Below are positions 48,385 to 56,816 of a stretch of DNA of 64,000 nucleotides, in pieces. The DNA is taken from contig NZ_CP009211.1 of NCBI RefSeq assembly GCF_000739455.1, positions 819,660 to 883,659 on the forward strand, given 5' to 3'. A program made the translations under genes and the position numbers. This stretch comes from Corynebacterium imitans. GTDB taxonomy: Bacteria; Actinomycetota; Actinomycetes; Mycobacteriales; Mycobacteriaceae. The first letter of the stretch is position 1. Each line of letters begins with the position of its first letter. The notes beneath the pieces are model-generated. The model worked only from the letters and a program-made list of their open reading frames with translations, ran no database searches and had not been told where the DNA came from.

Positions 48385-49767
48385 CTAGTCCTCGCGAGGG
48401 GCGGATTCCTCGTTTTTGCCGAACATTTTGGCGAATGCGGGGTGCTCGCGGGCGTCGATAAGCTTCTTCCAGCTGCTGGAGCTTTCTTCCGTCTCCTCTG
48501 GTTCCTCGACTTCCGGCGGGGTGGTCCACTGGCGCTCCTTGCGCCATTCGCGGCGCTCGTGGACGGACTCGCGCTCCTCGATCTCCGCGATGGTGCGGCC
48601 CTCTTCGGTGACGAAGTCGAGCTCGGCGGCGCTTTTCTCGCCGGAGTGGATGCGCAGAATGTCCAGGAGATAGCGGTAGCACACGGCGATCATCGCGGCG
48701 GCAGGCACGGCGAGGAAGGCACCGATCAGCCCGAAGATGCCGCCGCCGATGGTCACGGAGACCAACACGATGACCGGGTGCAGGTTCATCGCGCGCGACT
48801 GCAGCATCGGTGAGAGCACGTTGCCCTCGAGCTGCTGGACAGCGATGACGATGGCGAGCACGATGAGTGCCTCGGTAAAGCCCAGCGAGACGAGCGCGAC
48901 GAGCACCGCCAGCGCGCCGGCGGTGACCGCGCCGACGATTGGAATGAACCCGGCCATGAACGTGATGACCGCCAGGGTGAAGGCCATGGGGACGCCGACG
49001 AGGTAGATGCCGAGGCCGATAAACACGGCGTCGACAAGCGAGACGAGCGCCTGGGCGAGGATGAAACCACTGAGCGTTTCCCACGCGCGGGTGAGCAGCT
49101 CGGTGGCGTGCAGGCCGCTGCGGCCGCCGGTGGCCGAGCGGACCCAGGGCAGGAAGCGGTGGCCGTCCTTGAGGAAGAAGAAGGTGAGCACGAGCACCAC
49201 CATGAGCGAGACCATCAGCCCTGCGGCCGTGCCCAGGCCGGAGAAGACGCCGCCGGCGATCGCCCCGGCTTGGTTCTGCAACCACTGGGCGACCTCGTTG
49301 ATCGCCTCGCTTAGGTCGTCGGGGTCCATGTTCAGCGGCGGGCCCTGCATCCACAGCTGCATCCGCTGGATGCCTTCGAGGGCCTGCAAGTACAGGATGC
49401 GCGAGTGCGCCACGATATCCGGCGCGATCAAAAGCGCAAGTACTGAGATCAGGCCGAAGAATCCGAGTAGCGTGGTCAGCGCCGCGAGCGCGGAGGGGAT
49501 GCCGTGGTTGCGCATCCAGGAGGCGATTGGCACCAGCACCGTGCAGATGATCAGCGCCAGCACGATTGGTAGGACCCCGGCCCAGAATGCGCCGATGAGG
49601 TGGCCTAGCGCGAAGAGGAAGACAGCAATGATGAGCAAACGCAGCGTCAGCATCGAGGCTGCCTTGACCCACGAATTCATCACCACGCCGCGATCCACGC
49701 GATCTGAGCGGTGCGGGGCGGTGGGAGACGATTCAGTCGTTGCCTTACTGGTACTCACTTGCACCAT
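48385..49767 (-). CDS. AI-2E family (PerM/YdiK-like) transporter
   Basis: 460 residues. About eight hydrophobic segments are present, with LVLTFFFLKDGHRFLPWV, FIPIVGAVTAGALAVLVAL and the conserved GNVLSPMLQSRAMNLHPVIVLVSV near the C-terminal membrane part. A ~100-residue acidic cytoplasmic tail follows. Family members export varied small molecules or sodium, so autoinducer export should not be assumed. The start may be ATG 49767 or GTG 49758. Confidence 0.88.
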   Translation of the reverse strand: MVQVSTSKATTESSPTAPHRSDRVDRGVVMNSWVKAASMLTLRLLIIAVFLFALGHLIGAFWAGVLPIVLALIICTVLVPIASWMRNHGIPSALAALTTLLGFFGLISVLALLIAPDIVAHSRILYLQALEGIQRMQLWMQGPPLNMDPDDLSEAINEVAQWLQNQAGAIAGGVFSGLGTAAGLMVSLMVVLVLTFFFLKDGHRFLPWVRSATGGRSGLHATELLTRAWETLSGFILAQALVSLVDAVFIGLGIYLVGVPMAFTLAVITFMAGFIPIVGAVTAGALAVLVALVSLGFTEALIVLAIVIAVQQLEGNVLSPMLQSRAMNLHPVIVLVSVTIGGGIFGLIGAFLAVPAAAMIAVCYRYLLDILRIHSGEKSAAELDFVTEEGRTIAEIEERESVHERREWRKERQWTTPPEVEEPEETEESSSSWKKLIDAREHPAFAKMFGKNEESAPRED

Positions 49768-49845
49768 TGTGCCCCACTTGAGCCGGAAGCGCTCGCACCC
49801 CCTGCGTGTCGGGGTAGGCGCTCATGTGGGCTAGGATTGGCCGAC

Positions 49846-50934
49846 GTGAGCCTTACACTTGGAATCGTCGGACTGCCCAACGTTGGCAAGTCAACCCTCT
49901 TCAACGCCCTGACGCGCAACGAGGTGCTTGCTGCCAACTACCCGTTTGCCACCATTGAGCCCAACGTGGGCCTGGTCGAGCTGCCGGACCCGCGCCTGGA
50001 GCGGCTGGCTGAGATCTTCAAATCCGAGCGGACCCTGCCCGCCACGGTGTCTTTCGTGGACATCGCCGGCATTGTGAAGGGTGCCTCCGAGGGCGAGGGC
50101 ATGGGCAACGCCTTTTTGGCCAATATTCGCGAGGCGGATGCGATCTGCCAGGTCGTGCGCGCGTTTAGCGACGACAACGTGATCCACGTCGACGGCCAGA
50201 TCGACCCCGCCAGCGACATCAGCGTGATCAACACCGAGCTGATCCTCGCTGACCTGCAGACCATCGAAAAGGCCCTGCCGCGCCTGGAGAAGGACGGCCG
50301 CAAGGACAAGGACATCGCCGCGCAAGCCGAGGAGGCCAAGAAGGCCCAGGCCGTGCTTGAGGACGACCGTACGCTGTTCGCCGCCTCCAAGACCGGCGAC
50401 ATCGACTTAGACCTGCTGCACCACCTGCACCTGATGACGGCCAAGCCGTTCCTCTACGTGTTCAACTCCGACGAGGACGTGCTTACCGACGACGCCCGCA
50501 AGCAGGAACTCCGCGAGCTCGTCGCCCCCGCCGACGCCGTCTTCCTCGACGCGCAGACCGAGACCGAGCTGCTTGAGCTTGACGACGAGGACGCGGCCGA
50601 ATTGCTCGCCGCCGTCGGCCAGGACGAGCCGGGTCTGCAGACCCTGGCCAAGGCCGGCTTCGACACCCTTGGCCTGCAGACCTACCTCACCGCAGGTCCG
50701 AAGGAGGCTCGCGCCTGGACGATCCACAAGGGCGACACCGCCCCACAGGCCGCCGGCGTGATCCACTCCGACTTTGAGAAGGGCTTCATTAAGGCCGAAA
50801 TCGTCGCCTTCGAGGACCTCGATGAGTTGGGCTCCATGGCCGAGGCACGTGCCCACGGCAAGGTACGCCAGGAGGGCAAGGACTACGTCATGGTTGACGG
50901 CGACGTGGTGGAGTTTCGTTTCAATGTAACCTAA
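49846..50934 (+). CDS. ychF: Redox-regulated ATPase YchF (Obg-family)
   Basis: 362 residues, the normal length. The P-loop is GLPNVGKS (residues 7-14), followed by NYPFATIEPNVG and DIAGIVKGASEGEGMGNAFLANIREADAI, with a C-terminal TGS domain ending GKDYVMVDGDVVEFRFNV. The start is GTG 49846. The last codons lie inside a 13-bp tandem duplication, after which foreign DNA begins, so the 3' end of ychF looks like an integration point. Confidence 0.96.
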   Translation: MSLTLGIVGLPNVGKSTLFNALTRNEVLAANYPFATIEPNVGLVELPDPRLERLAEIFKSERTLPATVSFVDIAGIVKGASEGEGMGNAFLANIREADAICQVVRAFSDDNVIHVDGQIDPASDISVINTELILADLQTIEKALPRLEKDGRKDKDIAAQAEEAKKAQAVLEDDRTLFAASKTGDIDLDLLHHLHLMTAKPFLYVFNSDEDVLTDDARKQELRELVAPADAVFLDAQTETELLELDDEDAAELLAAVGQDEPGLQTLAKAGFDTLGLQTYLTAGPKEARAWTIHKGDTAPQAAGVIHSDFEKGFIKAEIVAFEDLDELGSMAEARAHGKVRQEGKDYVMVDGDVVEFRFNVT

Positions 50935-50950
50935 ATATGTAACCTAAATA
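50925..50950 (+). repeat. 13-bp perfect tandem duplication at the ychF stop codon
   Basis: TGTAACCTAAATA occurs twice head to tail at 50925-50937 and 50938-50950. The first copy carries the last ychF codons and its TAA. It marks the boundary between the conserved backbone and the mobile region. Confidence 0.85.
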
Positions 50951-50966
50951 CGCTATGAATAGCGTA
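50949..50966 (+). promoter_or_regulatory. Perfect palindrome at the start of the chimeric ORF
   Basis: TACGCTATGAATAGCGTA is an 18-base perfect inverted repeat (8-bp arms, 2-base centre). Its last base is the A of the ORF's ATG. It could be an operator or a recombination site. Confidence 0.6.
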
Positions 50967-51370
50967 TGACTACACGCGCTGCTATTTACCTCCGTATCTC
51001 GTTAGATGCTGCCATGGACGGCCTCGCCATCGACCGGCAGCGTCAGGACTGCGAAGCCCTCGCCGAGCAACGCGGCTGGGACGTCGTGCATACCTACGTC
51101 GATCAATCGATCTCTGCATCAAAGAAGGACGTGGACCGTCCCGACTACGACGCGATGGTGGCGTCCTTTGAGCGCGGCGAGATCGACGGATTCTGGAACG
51201 CTAAGGCGCGTTCTTATTTCACCGTGAATCGGTGCCATACTTCGACTGTGACCGTCAACGGCAGAACGCAACGAAGCATCAACACCCGCGGCGACCAGAA
51301 GTCGATCGCCGAGCTTTCGGCAACGAATTTGCCGGGCACTAAGGACAGCTACTACTACAACTTCTGCTAG
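50966..51370 (+). CDS. Chimeric ORF: serine recombinase N-terminus joined to a lactococcin 972-like bacteriocin C-terminus
   Basis: 134 residues in one frame. Residues 1-75 match the catalytic start of large serine recombinases (Arg10 and Ser12 in IYLRISLD, then DRQRQDCEALAEQRGW and RPDYDAMVASFERGEIDG). At the point where such enzymes continue with the active-site DRLTR region, the sequence changes. The last ~50 residues (HTSTVTVNGR...AELSATNLPGTKDSYYYNFC) resemble the end of lactococcin 972, which finishes KASFYYNFW. The next genes are the immunity-like and ABC genes of that bacteriocin group. No signal peptide remains, so export and activity are doubtful. It is probably a fusion formed by deletion; the recombinase half cannot be active. 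Confidence 0.7.
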   Translation: MTTRAAIYLRISLDAAMDGLAIDRQRQDCEALAEQRGWDVVHTYVDQSISASKKDVDRPDYDAMVASFERGEIDGFWNAKARSYFTVNRCHTSTVTVNGRTQRSINTRGDQKSIAELSATNLPGTKDSYYYNFC

Positions 51371-51375
51371 AACTC

Positions 51376-53382
51376 ATGCGCATTCGACCCCTAGTACTTG
51401 GGCTTTTGAGCCTACTTCTTGCTGCAGTCATCGCGACTACTGGGTGGCTGCTGACAGCCCTGGTTGACTCCACCAAGCCCTTGTCCTTAGGGGTCGAATC
51501 AACCTTTAGTCTTGACTACGTCGAGCCTAAGACTTCACTCGCGGAGGAACTTGAGTCAGACTACGCACCGACGGTAATCCGTAACTCACTGGTTTCATTG
51601 GCCGAGCAGAACGGCTACTCCATCTACCGGCTGACTGGCACCGATGACGCAAGCGGGACTTCCCACGAGGTTTTCATCCCGCTGGAGCAAAATTATCCAG
51701 CACCGGAACGCATTCCCCGGCTCAACCGGCCGGATGCCTTGAGCCAAGCGTCCAGTGAGCTTGGGTCGCTGGATTACCACGGTGACTACGTCTTGGTTCC
51801 CAAAGCAACGGGTGGCAATGCGAACCACTTCTACGAATCGGCCAGGAATGACGGGCTCAGGCTAAGCGAAAAGACGCAGTTCCTTCACCTCATCCAATCG
51901 GTCGTATTCCGCCTGCCCGCGTTGGTGGCGATCCTGTTTCTATTTGTCGTTTCCCTTTTTGCCCTGGTATTTGTTCTTCGGGTTTCCGGTCTTAGATTGG
52001 CAGCGCTGCGCACAATAAATGGCGGGCACCGCAGTCAAAAAGGCAATTGGCGGCAATGGGCCTTTGTCATCCTCCCACACCTAGTTCTCATTGGCCTTGC
52101 GAGTACATTCCTCGCCCGCCAAGGAAGCTATTCTTTTGCCTTCCTGTTCCTCAGGTTCTACGCCGCCGGGATAGGCTTGGCCCTGGCCACCACCGGTTTG
52201 GCCGTAGCCGTCACCGCCCCATTGTTGCGCCGCGCAGTAGCGCTGCTGGGGCAGCGTGCCCCCGCAGAGAAGGCGGCGGGAAAAGCGCTGAAAGTAATTT
52301 CGGTCTTTACCTGCGTGACCTTTGTAGCAGCGGGTCTTAGCTCAGCGGCTGCGCTCCGCTCCTACCAGCAGGAATCCGAGGCCCAGCAGACCTGGAAATC
52401 TCTCGCGGAGTTTGGAGCCTTGCATTTTTCAGCCAACTTCGACGGCCCTGCTGGCCGCGCGGAAGGAGGCGAGCTCTTGCCGCCCAGTGTGCAGCAGAAC
52501 TTCCGCGACTTCGCGCTCAGCTGGGAACGGGAGCACGGGGCTGTCCTCAGCCATACTTTGCCGAAAGAAGCTACCGGTGTGCCGGACTCCTGCCCCGTGG
52601 CACTTGCTAACCGCCAATGGCACGATCTGCAGGATTATCAGTTCCGTCCCGGAGACGACAACCACTCGGTCGACTATTCCGCAGCCCAAGAGCATTTCGC
52701 AGCTTCCGTGGATCTGTGGGCTCAGGAATCCGGCGACCTGCTCCTTAAGTCTGCGCAAATTGGTCCGGTCAGTGCCGATCATGCGGTCGGATTCATTAGT
52801 GGAACAATGTCGGGGGAACTGGTTCCCGGCGATTGTTTTTACGTGCTTGAAACGGACGATCTATCCGGCTTCGACGCAGACTTCCTAAGCTCCACAGCTT
52901 CGAGTAAAAATTTGCTCTTCGCGGATTTCTCGGAACTGGGTCCAGAACTTACCGCTGCCGGCCTCGAAGGCTACGTCTACCCGGTACGCGCCGCCGATCG
53001 CGGTCTGGCCGAACTAGTAGCCAGCACGGCGCTGTTCTGGCTGAGTATCCTGAGCGCCCTCGGAGCTTTGCTCGCCACGCTTGCGGCCTTGATAGTCCAG
53101 ACGCGCATCCAGCTCCGAGTTCACCGTCGCCTCCTGGTACTCCTCCACAGCGCTGGGCAATCACCGGACAAAACGATGTGGCGACTATTCAAAAGCCAAC
53201 TGGTCAGCCTGACAGTTGTCGTCATATTGTCCGTCCTGGCTCCGCTACTGCTTCCCAACCCGTTCCTCTACACCTTCACCGCGCTAAGCTGCCTTGTCTT
53301 AATCGTCTACCTCGGTTTTGTCCGTCTCAGTATTTCTCAGCACATGTCCGCCTCCCCTAGGAGTCACAATGTCATTGGCTAG
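51376..53382 (+). CDS. Bacteriocin-associated integral membrane protein (lactococcin 972 group, putative immunity/transport)
   Basis: 668 residues. An N-terminal membrane segment (residues ~5-27) and a large extracytoplasmic domain come first. A cluster of four hydrophobic segments spans about 175-330, a second extracytoplasmic domain follows, and two or three segments lie at ~555-655. The layout (about seven helices, FtsX-like two-block arrangement) and the position between a YYNF-ending peptide and an ABC ATPase fit the bacteriocin-associated putative immunity protein family. It starts 5 bases after the chimeric ORF and overlaps the ATPase gene by 14 bases, so all three form one operon. Confidence 0.72.
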   Translation: MRIRPLVLGLLSLLLAAVIATTGWLLTALVDSTKPLSLGVESTFSLDYVEPKTSLAEELESDYAPTVIRNSLVSLAEQNGYSIYRLTGTDDASGTSHEVFIPLEQNYPAPERIPRLNRPDALSQASSELGSLDYHGDYVLVPKATGGNANHFYESARNDGLRLSEKTQFLHLIQSVVFRLPALVAILFLFVVSLFALVFVLRVSGLRLAALRTINGGHRSQKGNWRQWAFVILPHLVLIGLASTFLARQGSYSFAFLFLRFYAAGIGLALATTGLAVAVTAPLLRRAVALLGQRAPAEKAAGKALKVISVFTCVTFVAAGLSSAAALRSYQQESEAQQTWKSLAEFGALHFSANFDGPAGRAEGGELLPPSVQQNFRDFALSWEREHGAVLSHTLPKEATGVPDSCPVALANRQWHDLQDYQFRPGDDNHSVDYSAAQEHFAASVDLWAQESGDLLLKSAQIGPVSADHAVGFISGTMSGELVPGDCFYVLETDDLSGFDADFLSSTASSKNLLFADFSELGPELTAAGLEGYVYPVRAADRGLAELVASTALFWLSILSALGALLATLAALIVQTRIQLRVHRRLLVLLHSAGQSPDKTMWRLFKSQLVSLTVVVILSVLAPLLLPNPFLYTFTALSCLVLIVYLGFVRLSISQHMSASPRSHNVIG

Positions 53383-54103
53383 CCCCAGTCAGTCCCCCAC
53401 TCTGCCGCCGGAGATTTCCACCTCTCATCTCTGTCTCGCCGCGGAGTCGACTTTTTCTGTGGGGCGCAGCACGCGGATGGTGAAGAAGTCCCTCGTGGAA
53501 AATGCAACGTTTTCCCTACCCGGGCCAGGCTTTGTCGCCATCTGTGGAGCCAGCGGTTCCGGAAAGACTTTGCTGCTCAACACCTTGGCCGGGCTCCTGC
53601 CGCCGGCGGACGGCCTCCTCCGGATAGACGGTGAGAATGCCTCCGCGTGGAGGATGAAGCGGAGGCGGAGGTTCTGGCGAGAACGCGCAGCGATAATCCA
53701 CCAAGACCACGGAATCATTCCCGAACTAAGCTGCGAAGATAACCTCACCCTCGGGCTATCCAGGAAGCAATACTCCAAAGAAGAATTGCTGCACTCCCTC
53801 GGCGAAGTCGGTCTTGATGTCCCCTTCGACGGGCCGGCAGCTATTCTCAGCGGAGGCGAGCAGCAGCGGCTGGCGATCGCCCGAGCCCTGCTCCGCGGCG
53901 CGGCTTATGTGTTCGCTGACGAGCCGACCGCCTCCCTCGACCCCACTAACCGCGACCAAGTTATCGCGCTCCTGCGGCGAGCTGCGGACGGGGGCGCACT
54001 CGTTCTGGCCGCCACGCACGATGCCGCAGTTATTGCTGCTGCTGACAGCACCTTGCGCATCAATGATCGCCAGGTCACAGTCTCCGGCTCTGCGCGGGAT
54101 TAA
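53369..54103 (+). CDS. ABC transporter ATP-binding protein (lactococcin 972 group)
   Basis: 244 residues. Walker A is GASGSGKT (60-67), the signature is LSGGEQQRLAIARA (160-173), Walker B lies in YVFADEPTASLD (180-191) and the switch His is in AATHD. It is a MacB/LolD-like ATPase without membrane segments, so its permease should be the preceding membrane protein. ATG 53369 behind CTAGGAG overlaps the end of that gene. It would power export of, or immunity to, the bacteriocin. Confidence 0.85.
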   Translation: MSLASPSQSPTLPPEISTSHLCLAAESTFSVGRSTRMVKKSLVENATFSLPGPGFVAICGASGSGKTLLLNTLAGLLPPADGLLRIDGENASAWRMKRRRRFWRERAAIIHQDHGIIPELSCEDNLTLGLSRKQYSKEELLHSLGEVGLDVPFDGPAAILSGGEQQRLAIARALLRGAAYVFADEPTASLDPTNRDQVIALLRRAADGGALVLAATHDAAVIAAADSTLRINDRQVTVSGSARD

Positions 54104-54203
54104 ATCGCGATGCCCGCGGCCTTGGCCACCTTCCGGTACCCGGCCGCATGGTCCGCGACGCTGGCGTGGGCGTTGAGTCCGCTGGGGTTGTCGAGCACGG
54201 GCC

Positions 54204-54364
54204 TGACCCCCGGAAAGTAGACACGTCGGGGGTTAGCTATGCTGCTTGGGTCAGCGTAGCTGATGTGAGTGCTTCGAAGTCATTGGGGCTAGAACGTTGC
54301 ACCAGGAGTGCCGTCTGCGGGTGTTGTAGCGCATGCACCACCGGAAGACTTCTTGGCGACTGAT
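54204..54364 (-). mobile_element. IS3-like insertion sequence remnant (right end and transposase C-terminus)
   Basis: Read on the minus strand, the DNA encodes FRWCMRYNTRRRHSWCN and, one frame away, SPNDFEALTSATLTQAA with a stop at 54237, the usual end of rve/DDE transposases of the IS3 type. A one-base shift separates the two parts. The terminal sequence TGACCCCCGGAAAGTAGACA (54204-54223) has the TG..CA form of an inverted-repeat end. No other end is visible. Bases 54104-54203, between the ABC gene and this remnant, hold no gene that I recognise. Confidence 0.7.
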
Positions 54365-54990
54365 GTCGAAGTGGTCGAATTTCGTGCGCGGTGAACCCGC
54401 CCGCCAGGAGGTGCTTGAAGTCGCCCTCGACTGGATCGCTCAGCGTGACGGCGTGAGTATCGACAACTACATGGCTAAGCACCGCGATGACGACGACTGC
54501 AATGAACTGCAGACGTACTTCACCACCGTCATCGACTGGGCCGCAAGCGTGTTCAAGATGACGGACAGTTCCATGCGTGGAATCGCATGGAACAAGCTCT
54601 ATGAGCAGTACGGCGACAAGGGCTACGACGCAACAGAGATGACCGCCGAAGCACGCGAGTTGCTTTCCGACTCGCAGGTTCAGTCGAAGAAGGGTATCTA
54701 CGAGTACCTTCTCGGCGGCAAGAAAGAGACGCGGCTGCTTAGCGTGCGTGTCTTCACTGAGGCCGTCAAAAAGCGCGTGTACAAGCGCCAGACAGACGCC
54801 GCCGAGAAGAACGGTGTCTCGAACTGCTCGTATTGCGCCCTCGGTCACGAGGGGGGGCAAGGCGAAGATCTGGCCGCTCAAGGATATGGACGCCGATCAC
54901 GTCGCCGCCTGGTCGAAGGGCGGCAAGACCGAGGAAAGCAACTGCGAGCTGCTCTGCAAGTCCCACAACCGTGCCAAAGGTAACGCATAG
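54365..54990 (+). pseudogene. DUF262-HNH (GmrSD-like) protein, N-terminally truncated and frameshifted
   Basis: The frame from about 54365 reads FVRGEPARQEVLEVALDW...KKGIYEYLLGGKKETRLLSVRVFTEAVKKRVYKRQ, typical of the C-terminal half of DUF262-type HNH endonucleases. The HNH finger starts CSYCALGH and continues in the next frame as DMDADHVAAWSKGGKTEESNCELLCKSHNRAKGN. The shift occurs in a run of seven G near 54851; six G would restore a single ORF. The N-terminal DUF262 nucleotide-hydrolase domain is missing where the IS remnant begins. The intact protein would have been a type IV-like restriction or anti-phage factor. Confidence 0.78.
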
Positions 54991-55006
54991 GAGCAGGTGA
55001 CTAACC

Positions 55007-55579
55007 ATGCTCATCGGTTACGCCCGCGTTTCCACCTCGAAGCAGGGGCAGTCACTCGACACCCAGCGCGACGCCCTGATCGACGCTGGTTGCGACCCTC
55101 AGCACATCTACTCAGACACCATCTCCGGCACGAAATGGCAACGGCCTGGCCTCGATGACGCGCTGGCGTACATGCGCCCCGACGACACGCTCGTTGTCAC
55201 ACGCTTGGACAGGCTCGGCCGCAGCCTCGCGGACACCGTGAACACCATCGCTGACCTCGCCGAGCGCGACATCAACGTCAAGGTGTTGGAGCCAGCGCTG
55301 GACACGTCGAAGCCCACCGACAAGGTGGTCATCAACGTCATGGCAAGTCTTGCCGAGTGGGAGCGTGACCTGCTTGTCCAGCGCACCCGTGAAGGCGTGG
55401 CGCACGCCCGCGCACAGGGCAGGGTCGCCGGCCCGAAGCCGAAGCTCAGCGCTGAGCAGGCCCAGATCGCTAAGGAGCTTATCGAGGGCGGCAAGTCCCT
55501 CAGCGCAGTAGGCAGGACATTCAACGTCTCGCGGCCGACGATCTATCGCGCTCTCAAGCGCATCGAAGCCGACGCTTAA
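55007..55579 (+). CDS. Small serine recombinase (resolvase/invertase)
   Basis: 190 residues. The catalytic region is LIGYARVSTSKQGQSLDTQRDAL (Arg7, Ser9), followed by VTRLDRLGRSLADT. After the long E helix (MASLAEWERDLLVQRTREG), a C-terminal helix-turn-helix lies in GKSLSAVGRTFNVSRPTIYRALK. It is complete and likely functional. A large inverted repeat stands 9 bases after its stop and could be its recombination site. Confidence 0.93.
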   Translation: MLIGYARVSTSKQGQSLDTQRDALIDAGCDPQHIYSDTISGTKWQRPGLDDALAYMRPDDTLVVTRLDRLGRSLADTVNTIADLAERDINVKVLEPALDTSKPTDKVVINVMASLAEWERDLLVQRTREGVAHARAQGRVAGPKPKLSAEQAQIAKELIEGGKSLSAVGRTFNVSRPTIYRALKRIEADA

Positions 55580-55588
55580 TCACAGGCT

Positions 55589-55642
55589 GCGTCGCTAGCG
55601 CCCGCACCCGGCAAGCGAAGCATCGGGCTGCGCTAGCGACGC
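55589..55642. repeat. 13-bp perfect inverted repeat downstream of the resolvase gene
   Basis: GCGTCGCTAGCGC (55589-55601) and GCGCTAGCGACGC (55630-55642) are perfect complements separated by 28 bases. There is no T tract, so it is not a standard terminator. It may be a res-type site for the resolvase, or a hairpin that ends its mRNA. Confidence 0.7.
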
Positions 55643-55699
55643 TCGGCGCAGATAGGCACTGCACTGCTGGGATACGCCTGCGACCGGCAGAGCCGGGCC

Positions 55700-55732
55700 G
55701 AATACGGGATTGACCACGTACACCCCGTATTC
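55700..55732 (+). promoter_or_regulatory. 9-bp inverted repeat before the DUF4192 gene
   Basis: GAATACGGG (55700-55708) and CCCGTATTC (55724-55732) are perfect complements separated by 15 bases, ending 18 bases before the start codon. It probably marks an operator in the promoter region. Confidence 0.5.
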
Positions 55733-55750
55733 GTGCAAAGGAGCACTGCA

Positions 55751-56773
55751 ATGTCCACTCATTCCCACACGCTTGCATCCCACGGCGAGATCCTCGCGAA
55801 CCTCCCCGGCATCCTCGGGTTCTACCCGAACAACTCGCTGATCCTCGCGTTCTTCGTCGACGACGAGGGCGTCGACACCGTTCGCCTCGGCCCGGTCGCA
55901 CGGTTCGACCTGGACGAGGCCGTGGAGAAGCTCACCGAGAGCCGCGAGCGGTTCGCAGCGTGGGTCGATCACCTGGAACTCGATGCAGTTATCGCGTACA
56001 TGATCAGCGATGACATTGCGCAACCGGTCTTCGACGAGACGGCCACGTACCTCACCAGCGGGGCAGTGCACCTACCGCCGCTGCTCGGGGTGGTGCAGGT
56101 GCCCGAGATCGTCACCGGGGCTGCGTGGTGGTCTGTGTATCAGCATCCGCTCATCGACGAGCCGCGCCACGGCGTTGTCGGCGAGGTCGCCGCATCAGCG
56201 GCGCTGCGGCAGATGCTAGAGCACACTGGCGAGCTGCCGGAGCCGAGCAAAGACGACATCGAGGCACGCCTGAACAGCACCGATCACGGCATCGACGCTG
56301 CCGAGCACGCCGACATCATCGAAGACGCGCTGGCGTATATCCCGCCCATGTTCTCCGACGTGCTGCAGCGTGAATACGAGCAGGCGGCGGCAGGAATAAC
56401 CCAGCCGAGCACGCGCGCTGTTCGATCGGCGCTGAAATGTTTCACTACAAAGCGCTTGCGAGACGCGCTGCTCGCGGCGCTGCTCGATGACCCGCAGGCG
56501 GGCCTACGGTTCGCGGAGCAGGTTATGCGTGCTGTCCCGACCAGCTGGCCGGGGATGCGCGCGCAGCTCACCACCACTGTTGCCGTGCTTGCGCACGCCA
56601 CAGGCCAGCCGGGGCTAGCTGGCGTGGCTGCGCAGCGAGCCACCGAGATCGGGCCAGACGAGAACTTCCCGTCGTTGGTCGCGAAGCTGACAGACATCGG
56701 CCAAGGCGAGCGGATGGTCGAACTCGTCCGCGAGGGCGCTGAGAAGACTCGCACGATCTTGTTCGCCGAGTAA
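55751..56773 (+). CDS. DUF4192 domain-containing protein
   Basis: 340 residues. The start HTLASHGEILANLPGILGFYPNNSLILAFF is the typical opening of the DUF4192 family, common on actinobacterial plasmids and integrated elements and of unknown function. The central region is helical and acidic. ATG 55751 follows AAAGGAG. An intrinsic terminator ends the gene. Its linkage to ssb downstream suggests a plasmid-maintenance or transfer setting. Confidence 0.85.
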   Translation: MSTHSHTLASHGEILANLPGILGFYPNNSLILAFFVDDEGVDTVRLGPVARFDLDEAVEKLTESRERFAAWVDHLELDAVIAYMISDDIAQPVFDETATYLTSGAVHLPPLLGVVQVPEIVTGAAWWSVYQHPLIDEPRHGVVGEVAASAALRQMLEHTGELPEPSKDDIEARLNSTDHGIDAAEHADIIEDALAYIPPMFSDVLQREYEQAAAGITQPSTRAVRSALKCFTTKRLRDALLAALLDDPQAGLRFAEQVMRAVPTSWPGMRAQLTTTVAVLAHATGQPGLAGVAAQRATEIGPDENFPSLVAKLTDIGQGERMVELVREGAEKTRTILFAE

Positions 56774-56782
56774 CACCACCTA

Positions 56783-56816
56783 CCCCGTTGCAGCGATGCA
56801 ACGGGGTTTTCTTTTT
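56783..56816 (+). terminator. Intrinsic terminator after the DUF4192 gene
   Basis: CCCCGTTGCA and TGCAACGGGG form a perfect 10-bp stem with a GCGA loop, followed by TTTTCTTTTT. Confidence 0.95.

Noticed and set aside
48385..49767. Quorum-sensing role for the AI-2E family transporter
   Set aside because: The family name is historical; no luxS or lsr genes are present, so only a generic transporter call is justified.
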